Assembly: GCF_009828115.1 (NCBI RefSeq)
Contig: NZ_WTYL01000001.1
Coordinates: 186,001-250,000 of the forward strand
DNA from: Allopontixanthobacter sediminis
GTDB taxonomy: Bacteria; Pseudomonadota; Alphaproteobacteria; Sphingomonadales; Sphingomonadaceae
Direction: 5' to 3'
DNA: 64,000 nucleotides
Of the stretch, positions 33,608-41,409 are shown one piece after another. How positions within the stretch are numbered: the first letter of the stretch is position 1; the number at the start of each line of letters is the position of its first letter. A program made the translations under genes and the position numbers. The notes beneath the pieces were generated by a model, which saw nothing but the letters and a program-made list of their open reading frames with translations, did no database searches and was not told the origin of the DNA.

Positions 33608-34480
33608 ATGACGGACACTGCTGCCGCAAACGCCGCCACCCCCCCCTTTCCGGAACAGCAACAGGATGTCCCTGGCCGAACGGATCAGATGGACCCGGCG
33701 CCCGACCACGGCGAGGAAAGTTACCGAGGCTCCGGACGGCTTGAAGGAAAGAAGGCGATCATCACTGGTGGGGACAGCGGCATCGGCCGCGCCGTTGCGA
33801 TAGCTTTTGCGCGTGAAGGGGCGGACATTCTCGTGTCTTACCTGAACGAAGATGACGATGCGGCGGAAACCAAGAAGTGGGTCGAGAAGGCCGGGCAGAA
33901 ATGCACGCTGGTTGCCGGTGATATCAGTGACCCGGCGCATTGCCGCGAAATCGTGCAAACGGCGGTATCGGAATTCGGGACAGTAGATATCCTGGTCAAC
34001 AACGCCGCCCACCAGATGACTTTCGAAAATCTCGAGGACATTCCGGACGAGGAGTGGCAGAAAACTTTCGCCACCAACATTCACGCGATGTTTTACCTCG
34101 CCAAGGCCGCGCTGCCGAACATGGGCGAGGGTGGTTCGATCATCAACACCGCTTCGATCAATTCGGACCAGCCGAGCCCGACCCTGCTGCCGTATGCTAC
34201 TACCAAGGGTGCGATCCAGAACTTCACTGCAGGTCTGGCACAGCTGCTGGCCGACAAGAAAATCCGGGTGAACTGTGTCGCGCCGGGTCCCGTTTGGACG
34301 CCGTTGATACCGTCGACAATGCCCAAGGAAGCGGTCGAGAACTTCGGCAAGAACTATCCGATTGGCCGGCCAGCGCAGCCAGCAGAACTCGCGCCGCCTT
34401 ACGTCATGCTCGCGACGGACGAAGCAAGCTACATTTCCGGCGCTACCGTGGCGGTCACCGGGGGCAAACCACTAATCTGA
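33608..34480 (+). CDS. Stress-type short-chain dehydrogenase (YghA/GspA39-like)
   Basis: A 290-residue SDR with the long N-terminal extension of the YghA/general-stress-protein-39 group (PGRTDQMDPAPDHGEESYRG). The cofactor motif TGGDSGIGRA is near residue 53, NNAA near residue 128, and the active-site Ser/Tyr/Lys are in NTASINS and YATTKGA. It is NAD(P)-dependent with an unknown substrate. GGAG lies upstream of the ATG at 33608; an upstream frame to 33389 would run through the predicted EcfG promoter. It is transcribed with the KGG-motif gene. Confidence 0.9.
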   Translation: MTDTAAANAATPPFPEQQQDVPGRTDQMDPAPDHGEESYRGSGRLEGKKAIITGGDSGIGRAVAIAFAREGADILVSYLNEDDDAAETKKWVEKAGQKCTLVAGDISDPAHCREIVQTAVSEFGTVDILVNNAAHQMTFENLEDIPDEEWQKTFATNIHAMFYLAKAALPNMGEGGSIINTASINSDQPSPTLLPYATTKGAIQNFTAGLAQLLADKKIRVNCVAPGPVWTPLIPSTMPKEAVENFGKNYPIGRPAQPAELAPPYVMLATDEASYISGATVAVTGGKPLI

Positions 34481-34506
34481 CCCGTGTTGCACAGAGGAGA
34501 GCGAAA

Positions 34507-34803
34507 ATGCCGCAAGGAGACAAGTCGAGCTACACCGACAAGCAAAAGCGCAAGGCAGCCCATATCGAGGAAAGTTACGAGGATCGCGGCGTCGGCCAAG
34601 ATGAGGCCGAGCGCCGCGCCTGGGCAACCGTTAACAAGGAATCCGGCGGAGGCAACAAGTCCGGCTCCGGGCGCGGCAAGGAAGATAGCAAGGAAAGCTC
34701 GCGCAAAGGCGGGCGAAAGGGCGGGTCAAGCCAGAGTTCCTCAAAGCGGTCCGAAGCCGCGAAGAAGGGCTGGGAAACCCGCCGCAAGAACGGCAACGCC
34801 TGA
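34507..34803 (+). CDS. Small basic stress protein (annotated elsewhere as plasmid stabilisation protein)
   Basis: A 98-residue hydrophilic protein starting MPQGDKSSYTDKQKRKAAHI and continuing ESYEDRGVGQDEAERRAWATVNKE, a conserved family often mis-named plasmid stabilisation protein. The C-terminus (SEAAKKGWETRRKNG) is a KGG-like stress-protein motif. It is disordered and lysine-rich, so nucleic-acid binding is possible. AGGAG precedes the ATG. It is the second gene after the EcfG promoter, supporting a general-stress role. A strong hairpin follows immediately. Confidence 0.8.
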   Translation: MPQGDKSSYTDKQKRKAAHIEESYEDRGVGQDEAERRAWATVNKESGGGNKSGSGRGKEDSKESSRKGGRKGGSSQSSSKRSEAAKKGWETRRKNGNA

Positions 34804-34826
34804 GCCGGAGCGTTAACGCTCCGGCT
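34803..34826. terminator. Bidirectional terminator
   Basis: Perfect 10-bp inverted repeat AGCCGGAGCG-TTAA-CGCTCCGGCT between convergent genes; the minus-strand SDR stop codon lies in its loop. Confidence 0.75.
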
Positions 34827-35610
34827 TGGCCAGTTTACGGTGCATCTGCGCGACGAGTTCGTCGGGCAAGATGCCGGCGAATACGTCCTGAACCTTGTTC
34901 ATGAAGCCGCTTACTTCCTGCGTTTCGCCCGCGAGCAACGCCCTGTAACCGTCCTTCGCGACCTTTGCCGGATCCGCCTTGCTATCGGATTGACCGGCGG
35001 CCGTGTCTTCCATGTTTGCTCGATCAAAGAAATCGGTGTCGGTGACCCCCGGCATCAGGCAGGAGATGACCACGTCGGTCGCCTTCAATTCGTTCGCCAA
35101 TCCGACGCAGAAGTCGTTCACGAACGCCTTCGTGGAATTATACACAAGCTGGTAAGCACCCGGCAGGTCCCCCGCGATTGACCCTGTAACAAGGATCCGG
35201 CCCCGGTCGCGCAGGACCATCTGCGCGCCGAGCTGGTGGATTAGCGAGACCGTCCCGACGATGTTGGTATCGATAACGTGCTTGATGTCCGACCACTTCT
35301 GTTCGAAGAACGCATGTCCAAGGCCATGACCCGCATTTGCCATCAGGGCATCCACCTCGCGGCTGCCAACAGTGCCGACCAGCTTGTCGACACCCTCCTT
35401 CGTTGCCAAATCCGTTTCCAGCGTATCAACTTCGGCGGCACCGCAACTTTCGGCTGCCGCCTTGGCTTCGGCCAGGTCGCGGTCGGCGACCAGCAGAAGG
35501 GAGCAGCCGTCCTGTGCGGCCAGTTTGGCTAGCTCAAGTCCGATACCGCTGGACGCGCCGGTGACTACGCAAAAGCCGGATAGCTTATCGATTGAATTCT
35601 TACTCATCAT
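34813..35610 (-). CDS. Short-chain dehydrogenase
   Basis: A 265-residue classical SDR: cofactor motif TGASSGIGLELAK near residue 16, NAGHG near residue 90, catalytic Ser in VTGSIAG and Tyr/Lys in YNSTKAF. The substrate is unknown. Its ATG overlaps the stop of the zinc alcohol dehydrogenase (ATGA), so it is the third gene of an SRPBCC-ADH-SDR operon. Frame extension to 35661 lies inside the ADH gene and is rejected. Confidence 0.88.
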   Translation of the reverse strand: MMSKNSIDKLSGFCVVTGASSGIGLELAKLAAQDGCSLLLVADRDLAEAKAAAESCGAAEVDTLETDLATKEGVDKLVGTVGSREVDALMANAGHGLGHAFFEQKWSDIKHVIDTNIVGTVSLIHQLGAQMVLRDRGRILVTGSIAGDLPGAYQLVYNSTKAFVNDFCVGLANELKATDVVISCLMPGVTDTDFFDRANMEDTAAGQSDSKADPAKVAKDGYRALLAGETQEVSGFMNKVQDVFAGILPDELVAQMHRKLAKPER

Positions 35611-36803
35611 GCGTTCTCGCTTATTGTTTCCATTCCGGGTTTCAGGACCACTTTCGTCCATGTGTCCTGTTCCTGTTTGAAGTTCTTGTAACCTTTGACC
35701 GCTTCGCCGAGTGGCAGGCGGTGGCTGATCAGGAACGTCGTATCGAGCGTCCCGTCTTCGATCTTCTCGAGCAGGGGTTTGGTGTATTTCTGGACGTGGG
35801 TCTGGCCCGAGCGGATCTGCAGCCCCTTTTCCATCAGCGCACCGAGCGGGAATTTGTCGGTCATTCCGCCGTAAACACCGGGGATGGAGACCTTGCCGCC
35901 GAACCGTACGGCCAGCAGCGCCTGCTTGAGCGCGCTCGCGCGATCTGCGCCGACCCCGACTTTCTGTTTCACGATGTCGATCATGTTATCGACGGCGAAG
36001 CCGTGCGCTTCCATGCCAACGGCGTCGATCACCGCATCCACGCCGAGGCCGCCGGACATTTCCATCAAAGCTTCCCGCACATCGGTACCGCGGAAGTCGA
36101 TGACCTCCGCGCCCAGCTTTTTCGCCAGTTCGAGCCGGTGGGGATAATGGTCGATGGCGATCACCTTGGCGGCGCCCATCACGATCGCGGACTGGATCGC
36201 GAATAGCCCCACCGGACCGCAGCCCCAGACAGCGACCGTGTCGTCCGGCTGGATGTCGGCGTTCTCCGCAGCCATCCATCCGGTCGGCAGGATATCCGAA
36301 AGGAACAGGACCTTGTCGTCGTCGAGGTGGTCTGGAACCACGATCGGCCCCACGTCGGAAAATGGTACACGAACATATTCCGCCTGGCCGCCGGAATAGC
36401 CGCCGGTGAGATGGGAATAGCCGAACAGTGCGGACATGGGCTGGCCATAAAGGGTGGCCGACATGTCCTGCTTTTCAGCGGGGTTCGAATTTTCGCACGC
36501 GGAGTACTGTTCGACGTGGCAATGGAAGCACCCGCCGCAACTGATGGTGAAGGGCACGACTACACGCTGCCCTTTCTTCAGGGTGCTGCCGCTGCCGGTT
36601 TCGATGACTTCGCCCATGAATTCGTGGCCGAGCACGTCGCCCGGTTTCATCCCGGGAATTACCCCGTCGTAAAGGTGCAGGTCCGACCCGCAAATCGCCG
36701 TCGAGGTGACCTTGATGATCGCATCGCGCGGGTTGATGATTTCCGGGTCGTCGACATTTTCCACGCGCACATCCTTGGTGCCGTGCCATGTAAGAGCCTT
36801 CAT
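35607..36803 (-). CDS. Zinc-dependent alcohol dehydrogenase (formaldehyde-dehydrogenase-like group)
   Basis: A 398-residue medium-chain dehydrogenase. Zinc residues are in ICGSDLHLYDG, GHEFMGEVIE and the structural-zinc cluster CGGCFHCHVEQYSAC. The Rossmann motif is VWGCGPVGLFAIQSA. The C-terminal part resembles the glutathione-independent formaldehyde dehydrogenase/FdhA group common in stress operons. It is coupled by ATGA to both neighbours. Substrate not determined. Confidence 0.88.
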   Translation of the reverse strand: MKALTWHGTKDVRVENVDDPEIINPRDAIIKVTSTAICGSDLHLYDGVIPGMKPGDVLGHEFMGEVIETGSGSTLKKGQRVVVPFTISCGGCFHCHVEQYSACENSNPAEKQDMSATLYGQPMSALFGYSHLTGGYSGGQAEYVRVPFSDVGPIVVPDHLDDDKVLFLSDILPTGWMAAENADIQPDDTVAVWGCGPVGLFAIQSAIVMGAAKVIAIDHYPHRLELAKKLGAEVIDFRGTDVREALMEMSGGLGVDAVIDAVGMEAHGFAVDNMIDIVKQKVGVGADRASALKQALLAVRFGGKVSIPGVYGGMTDKFPLGALMEKGLQIRSGQTHVQKYTKPLLEKIEDGTLDTTFLISHRLPLGEAVKGYKNFKQEQDTWTKVVLKPGMETISENA

Positions 36804-37453
36804 GCTGCATTCTCCTGCTTCGCTGCACGCGTATTTTCCTTCCGCATTGCGGATGTGGCGATTTCGCCTGTTTCCATCAGCATTTTCAGCCGCTTGAGAT
36901 CGTGACGGGTCTGCACCTCGGGTTCGCGCAGGAACAGTTTTGCGACGGCCTTGCCGGCAGCGCCCGCTGGCGGCTTGTAAGCCACGATCAGGGTGACGCG
37001 GGTGCCGCGATCGCCGGGGGCGTCCTTGAACATCACCCGGCCCTCGGCCTCGATTTCGGAACCTTCGACCGAACGCCAAGCGATAAGTTCATTCGCTTCT
37101 TCGCTGACGATTGTTGTCTCCACTCGAACCGTCCGGCCGAGGGGAGCCTTGATCGTCCACGCCGCTCGGCCCGATGTCTTGTCGAGCATTTCGATCGACT
37201 CGACGTTCTCCATGACGGGAACAAGGTTCGTGAAATCGCGCCAGAAGTCGAAAAGTTCGGTCCTCGGTTTGCGGATCGTTACGGTCCGACCGCTGACATC
37301 GAATTCTCCGTGACCGCTGCGGGCGGTATACCCAGGGGCGCTGTCACGGCTGGCGTTGGCATGCCGCCGCGCCAGACTGGCGAGGGCGACGCCGCCAGCT
37401 GTCAGGCCAAGGCCGACAAGCACGCCGGCGGCTTGTGTGGTTCTGTTGCTCAT
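36800..37453 (-). CDS. SRPBCC (START-like) family protein with N-terminal membrane anchor
   Basis: A 217-residue protein with a hydrophobic N-terminal segment (AGVLVGLGLTAGGVALASLA) followed by a cyclase/dehydrase-type SRPBCC domain (VTIRKPRTELFDFWRDFTNL, WTIKAPLGRTVRVETTIVSE, RVTLIVAYKPPAG). Such proteins bind hydrophobic ligands. It is the first gene of the three-gene operon and is joined to the ADH gene by ATGA. Function unknown. Confidence 0.8.
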   Translation of the reverse strand: MSNRTTQAAGVLVGLGLTAGGVALASLARRHANASRDSAPGYTARSGHGEFDVSGRTVTIRKPRTELFDFWRDFTNLVPVMENVESIEMLDKTSGRAAWTIKAPLGRTVRVETTIVSEEANELIAWRSVEGSEIEAEGRVMFKDAPGDRGTRVTLIVAYKPPAGAAGKAVAKLFLREPEVQTRHDLKRLKMLMETGEIATSAMRKENTRAAKQENAA

Positions 37454-37651
37454 GAAGATCTCCTTTCACCTTAAAGAGGCGAGGAGAGCCGCAAATGTTC
37501 CATTGGTCGGAGGGGCGGTCAGAAAGAATGCGACGAAGCGGTGCCGAGGAGAGATAGAATACCCGGCCGTCTTAACATTCCTTGGGTTTCAATGACTTCG
37601 GCCGCCCATGACTATTTGCGAGCATGCCGGATGGCTGTTGGCCTGAAGTGA

Positions 37652-39067
37652 TTACTGACTTGTCATTCCCAGATTGGCAAACACCGGCATGAACGGGCTT
37701 GCTGCCAGCCAAATCACGACCGCGGCGGCCAGTATGGCCAGATGTCTCCAGCCGAGGATGCGCAGACCATAGAGCCGGCGGACCATGAATATCCGCATCG
37801 CCGCCAACGCGGTCATCGATGCGGCAAATCCGACCGCGGCGCCCAGCGCACCGTAGCTCGCGGCCAGGTACCACACGAGCACGATCTCGAGCGCGAGGGT
37901 GAAGACGACCTGCCGCGGGGGCAACGCGGGATTGCGGTAGACCATGACGAGTTCGGCAAGACCGAAGCTGCCCTCCATCAATTCGCCGATCAGGATGATG
38001 ATGACCACCGTGATCCCAGCCGCGAAACCGGCTCCAAGCAGTTCGAGCACGCTGCCGCCGAAGATCACGAAAACGGTGATTACCACCATCTGGATGGTGA
38101 AAATGAACAGGGTCAGCCGCCTCAGGTGCTCGCCGATCGTATCGAGCGATTTGCTTTGCGCGATGATCGGGGCAAGCATCGGCTCGTACAGGTGACGCAC
38201 TTTGCCCGCGACCGTTCCGATCTGCTGTGCGAGATAATAGATGCCGGTAGCGGTCGGTCCCGCGACCGCGGCAAGAAGGAGGATGTCGGCCCGCCGGAAT
38301 GCGAACACCCCGGTTTCGTTAAGCGCGATCGGCCAACTGCTGCGCGCCAGACCAAACACCCCCGCGATTGTGGGCAGCGTGGCGAGCCTGCGAGATTGCT
38401 GCGCGAAGGACTTTCCCATCGCGAGGAGCGCAATGATCGCCGACAGCAGCAGCGAACCGACATACGCGATCAGCAGCGCCTGTTCGGAAGTGATCACATG
38501 CCCCGACGGCATGGTGAAACCGCGCACGGCGAAATAGGACAGGATCCCTAACAGCAGGAAGCTCCAGGGTTTCACAAAAGCTTTGACGAGGGTGTCCCAG
38601 AACACCGTGCGGAAATGGCGTGTGGCGGTGGTCGCCACTTCTGTTAGCGCAATCAGCGGAATTCCGAGCATCAGGAACTGCGATCCGGACAGCGAGGACG
38701 GCAGCAGGTACGGCCACACCGCCCACAGGATCGCCATGATCACGGCCGACACCGCAGTAACCAGCGCCAGCGCGTCGAAGATATGCTTGCCGGGATCGAT
38801 CACCGGGGTCGTGCCCGGCGGAGTGATCGCACCGAGATTGCCGAGCAACGTCTTGGTGAGCCCGAAAGTCGCAAACGCGGCGAGCAGTTCCAGCATGGCG
38901 ACCGCTTCGCCCAATCGGCCAAAATCATCGATCCCGTAAACGCGCGCAACGAACGCGATCAGCAGGACGCGGGCGAACATTCGCGAACCCGAACCGGTCA
39001 GGATCTGCCAGGCGCCGCGCCTTAAATCGCGCTTCTCGCCGGCCAGCAAATGCCCTTCGCTATCCAT
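37652..39067 (-). CDS. Polysaccharide/lipid flippase (MOP superfamily)
   Basis: A 471-residue membrane protein with 12-14 transmembrane helices, similar in plan to Wzx/RfbX-type flippases. Key stretches are the N-terminal GAWQILTGSGSRMFARVLLI and the central NETGVFAFRRADILLLAAVA with AGPTATGIYYLAQQ. It should move lipid-linked sugars across the inner membrane. A paralogue with the same central motif lies at 59875-61434. It is divergent from the glycosyltransferase-like gene at 39242. Confidence 0.8.
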   Translation of the reverse strand: MDSEGHLLAGEKRDLRRGAWQILTGSGSRMFARVLLIAFVARVYGIDDFGRLGEAVAMLELLAAFATFGLTKTLLGNLGAITPPGTTPVIDPGKHIFDALALVTAVSAVIMAILWAVWPYLLPSSLSGSQFLMLGIPLIALTEVATTATRHFRTVFWDTLVKAFVKPWSFLLLGILSYFAVRGFTMPSGHVITSEQALLIAYVGSLLLSAIIALLAMGKSFAQQSRRLATLPTIAGVFGLARSSWPIALNETGVFAFRRADILLLAAVAGPTATGIYYLAQQIGTVAGKVRHLYEPMLAPIIAQSKSLDTIGEHLRRLTLFIFTIQMVVITVFVIFGGSVLELLGAGFAAGITVVIIILIGELMEGSFGLAELVMVYRNPALPPRQVVFTLALEIVLVWYLAASYGALGAAVGFAASMTALAAMRIFMVRRLYGLRILGWRHLAILAAAVVIWLAASPFMPVFANLGMTSQ

Positions 39068-39241
39068 GAAGCCATGGTACTTCGGACCGTTTGGACATCA
39101 AATCAGGCAATCGCATTCCTATCGGCGGCAGCGCTGTCTGAACCCTCCGGGACAGTCGCGCCGCTGCGCGGGTAGCAACGCGCCTTACAAAAATACAGCT
39201 TTTCTGATGCGGATGGTCTGTTTCGCTGGCATGAGGCCGTC

Positions 39242-40474
39242 ATGACCACCGCGAATACTGCAGGGCCGATCCGGATCGGGTTCCTTTATAATCATGAGGA
39301 ATTGCACCAGGTCGCGCACACTGCGCCGATTATTTCGCGGCTCCAGGGATTGGCGCCCCAGATAGATGTCGAGGTCCTGACTTCGAGCGACAGCCAGACC
39401 GAGGCGGTAATCTCGCACCTCGATCCGCAGGTGACATTACCCCCGATCCGCCGGATGAATGCGGGCCGGCTGGTCAAGGCCGCCGAGAAGGCGACCGGCG
39501 GAATCGTTCCGCTTGCCCGCATCGGTGGGCTGGCGGCGAACCGCGACCTGCTCGGTTCCTATGACGCGCTGGTGGTTCCGGAAACGACCACTACCCTGCT
39601 CAAGACGCGCTTCGGAATGCAGCGTCCCCGGCTGATATTCTGCCCGCACGGAGCCGGAGACCGCAGTATCAGCGTGTCCCCCGACATCGCCCATTTCGAT
39701 TACGTCCTGCTGCCGGGGGACAAGACGCGCGAGCGAATGCTGGCGGGCGGCGTGATCCGCGCGGAAGATCACGCAGTCGTAGGCTATCCAAAGTTCGACG
39801 CACCCCATCTGGCGGCGCGGACCAAGTTCTTCGACAACGACCGGCCAACCGTCCTGTACAACCCGCATTTCGACCCGCTGTTGTCCTCGTGGCACGATTT
39901 CGGCCTGCAGGTGCTGGAGTATTTCGCGGCGCAGGATACGTATAATCTGATCTTCGCGCCGCATGTGATGCTGTTCCAGCGCCGGGTCCTCGCTTCCGTG
40001 GAGCACCGCAAACTTCGCTTTCGTCAGGAGATACCGGAGCGCTACCAAGGGCTCCCCCATATCCGCATCGATACAGGCAGTGAGCGCAGCGTCGACATGT
40101 CCTATACACGAAATGCGGACCTCTATCTGGGCGATGTCAGCAGCCAGGTTTACGAATTTATCCAGCATCCTCGCCCGGCGATATTCATCAACTCGCATGA
40201 TGCGAATTGGCGCGATGATCCAAGCTATACCTTCTGGCACTTCGGACAGGTAATAACGGATGTGAACCAGCTTCCGGCTGCGCTCCACCAAGCGTTTCCC
40301 ATCGGAGAGGAATACCGCCAAAGGCAAGCCGCTGCCTTCGAACAGACTTTTTCGATCGATCCGGCCAAGCCGTCAGCGAGCCGGGCGGCGGATGCTATTG
40401 CAGCCTATCTGGCCCGGGAATGGCCAGCGCGGTTCGCACTGGGCACAACCCCCTCGATGAAGGCCAAAGCGTGA
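39242..40474 (+). CDS. CDP-glycerol glycerophosphotransferase/glycosyltransferase-like protein
   Basis: A 410-residue GT-B fold protein resembling the CDP-glycerol:glycerophosphate glycerophosphotransferase family. Supporting regions are FCPHGAGDRSISVSPDIAHF near residue 135, VVGYPKFDAP, PTVLYNPHFDP, and the C-terminal ADLYLGDVSSQVYEF with RPAIFINSHD. No signal or membrane helix is seen, so it acts at the cytoplasmic face on a surface-polymer precursor. GTGA coupling joins it to the nucleotidyltransferase gene. Confidence 0.72.
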   Translation: MTTANTAGPIRIGFLYNHEELHQVAHTAPIISRLQGLAPQIDVEVLTSSDSQTEAVISHLDPQVTLPPIRRMNAGRLVKAAEKATGGIVPLARIGGLAANRDLLGSYDALVVPETTTTLLKTRFGMQRPRLIFCPHGAGDRSISVSPDIAHFDYVLLPGDKTRERMLAGGVIRAEDHAVVGYPKFDAPHLAARTKFFDNDRPTVLYNPHFDPLLSSWHDFGLQVLEYFAAQDTYNLIFAPHVMLFQRRVLASVEHRKLRFRQEIPERYQGLPHIRIDTGSERSVDMSYTRNADLYLGDVSSQVYEFIQHPRPAIFINSHDANWRDDPSYTFWHFGQVITDVNQLPAALHQAFPIGEEYRQRQAAAFEQTFSIDPAKPSASRAADAIAAYLAREWPARFALGTTPSMKAKA

Positions 40475-41298
40475 CAGACATGGTCGCCACCGGGTGGACC
40501 GCGCTGGTCATGGCGGGGCAGCGTCCCGGCATCGATATCCTTGCTATGGAAAACCGGCAGGTGCTGAAGGCGCTGATCCCGGTCGCGGGCCGGTCGATGC
40601 TGAGCCGGGTGATCGAAGCGTTGGATACGTGCCCCCGGATCGCGCAGATCATCGTGGTGGCGCAGGACACGGATGCCCTCTTGTCCGGAGACACGACGAG
40701 TCTGCTCGACAACCCTAAAATCCATTTTGCCACCAGTACCGACGGGATAGCCGGGAGCATCGCGGCGATCGCTGGATCGGCAGACGCGCCGTGGCCGGTA
40801 CTTGTCACGACCGCAGACCATGCGCTGCTGACACCGGCCATGATCGACGAGTTTCTCGACGCCTGTGAGGGCGCTGCCAGGGGTGGTGACTTGGCGATTG
40901 CGTTCGGAGAGCGCCGCATTGTCGAGGCGGGCTATCCACGGACGACACGCACCTGGCTCAAATTCAGAGATGGCCATTTTTCGGGGGCCAATCTGTTTGC
41001 ACTGCGTAATGATCGGGTGATGCCGGCGCTGGCCCTGTGGTCGGGCGTCGAGCAGCAACGCAAGAAAGGGCTCGCAATTATCTCGCAATTCGGGCCGGTC
41101 CTGCTGCTGCGGGCCCTGACCCGCACGATCACTTTCAGGAGTGCACTTGCCAAGGCAGGGGAGACCCTGGGCTTGAAGGCGGAACTGGTGGTGATGTCGC
41201 AAGCCGAAGCGGTGATCGACGTCGACAAGCCCGCGGACCTCGTGCTTGCCGAGGAAATCCTTCGTCAGCGCAATCATTCGCAACGTGTCTGCCCCTGA
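40471..41298 (+). CDS. MobA-like NTP transferase (sugar-nucleotide type)
   Basis: A 275-residue GT-A-fold nucleotidyltransferase. The N-terminal GWTALVMAGQRPG is a variant of the LxAGxGxR binding loop, followed by KALIPVAGRSMLSRV and VLVTTADHALLTP with the metal-binding Asp. The closing VIDVDKPADLVLAEEIL is typical of the MobA/CTP:inositol-phosphate group. Partner genes suggest it makes the activated head group used by the transferase upstream. Start GTG 40471 overlaps the previous stop; ATG 40480 is possible. Confidence 0.75.
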   Translation: MTDMVATGWTALVMAGQRPGIDILAMENRQVLKALIPVAGRSMLSRVIEALDTCPRIAQIIVVAQDTDALLSGDTTSLLDNPKIHFATSTDGIAGSIAAIAGSADAPWPVLVTTADHALLTPAMIDEFLDACEGAARGGDLAIAFGERRIVEAGYPRTTRTWLKFRDGHFSGANLFALRNDRVMPALALWSGVEQQRKKGLAIISQFGPVLLLRALTRTITFRSALAKAGETLGLKAELVVMSQAEAVIDVDKPADLVLAEEILRQRNHSQRVCP

Positions 41299-41409
41299 TC
41301 TGACTGCTCCTCCAATTCGCTTGTCGCCAGCGCCCTGACGACCTAGACATGATCTGGGTCGAATTTGCAGGGTTTCCTGCGCTTATCCACGTCCGGGGGC
41401 GGCGCGAGT

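Noticed and set aside
34507-34803. Plasmid stabilisation protein
   Set aside because: The name circulates for this family, but the gene is chromosomal, follows an EcfG promoter and has a KGG stress motif; there is no plasmid context.
37454-37520. EcfG promoter for the SRPBCC-ADH-SDR operon
   Set aside because: A GGAAC is present on the minus strand (37496-37500) but no CGTT occurs at 16-17 bp spacing.
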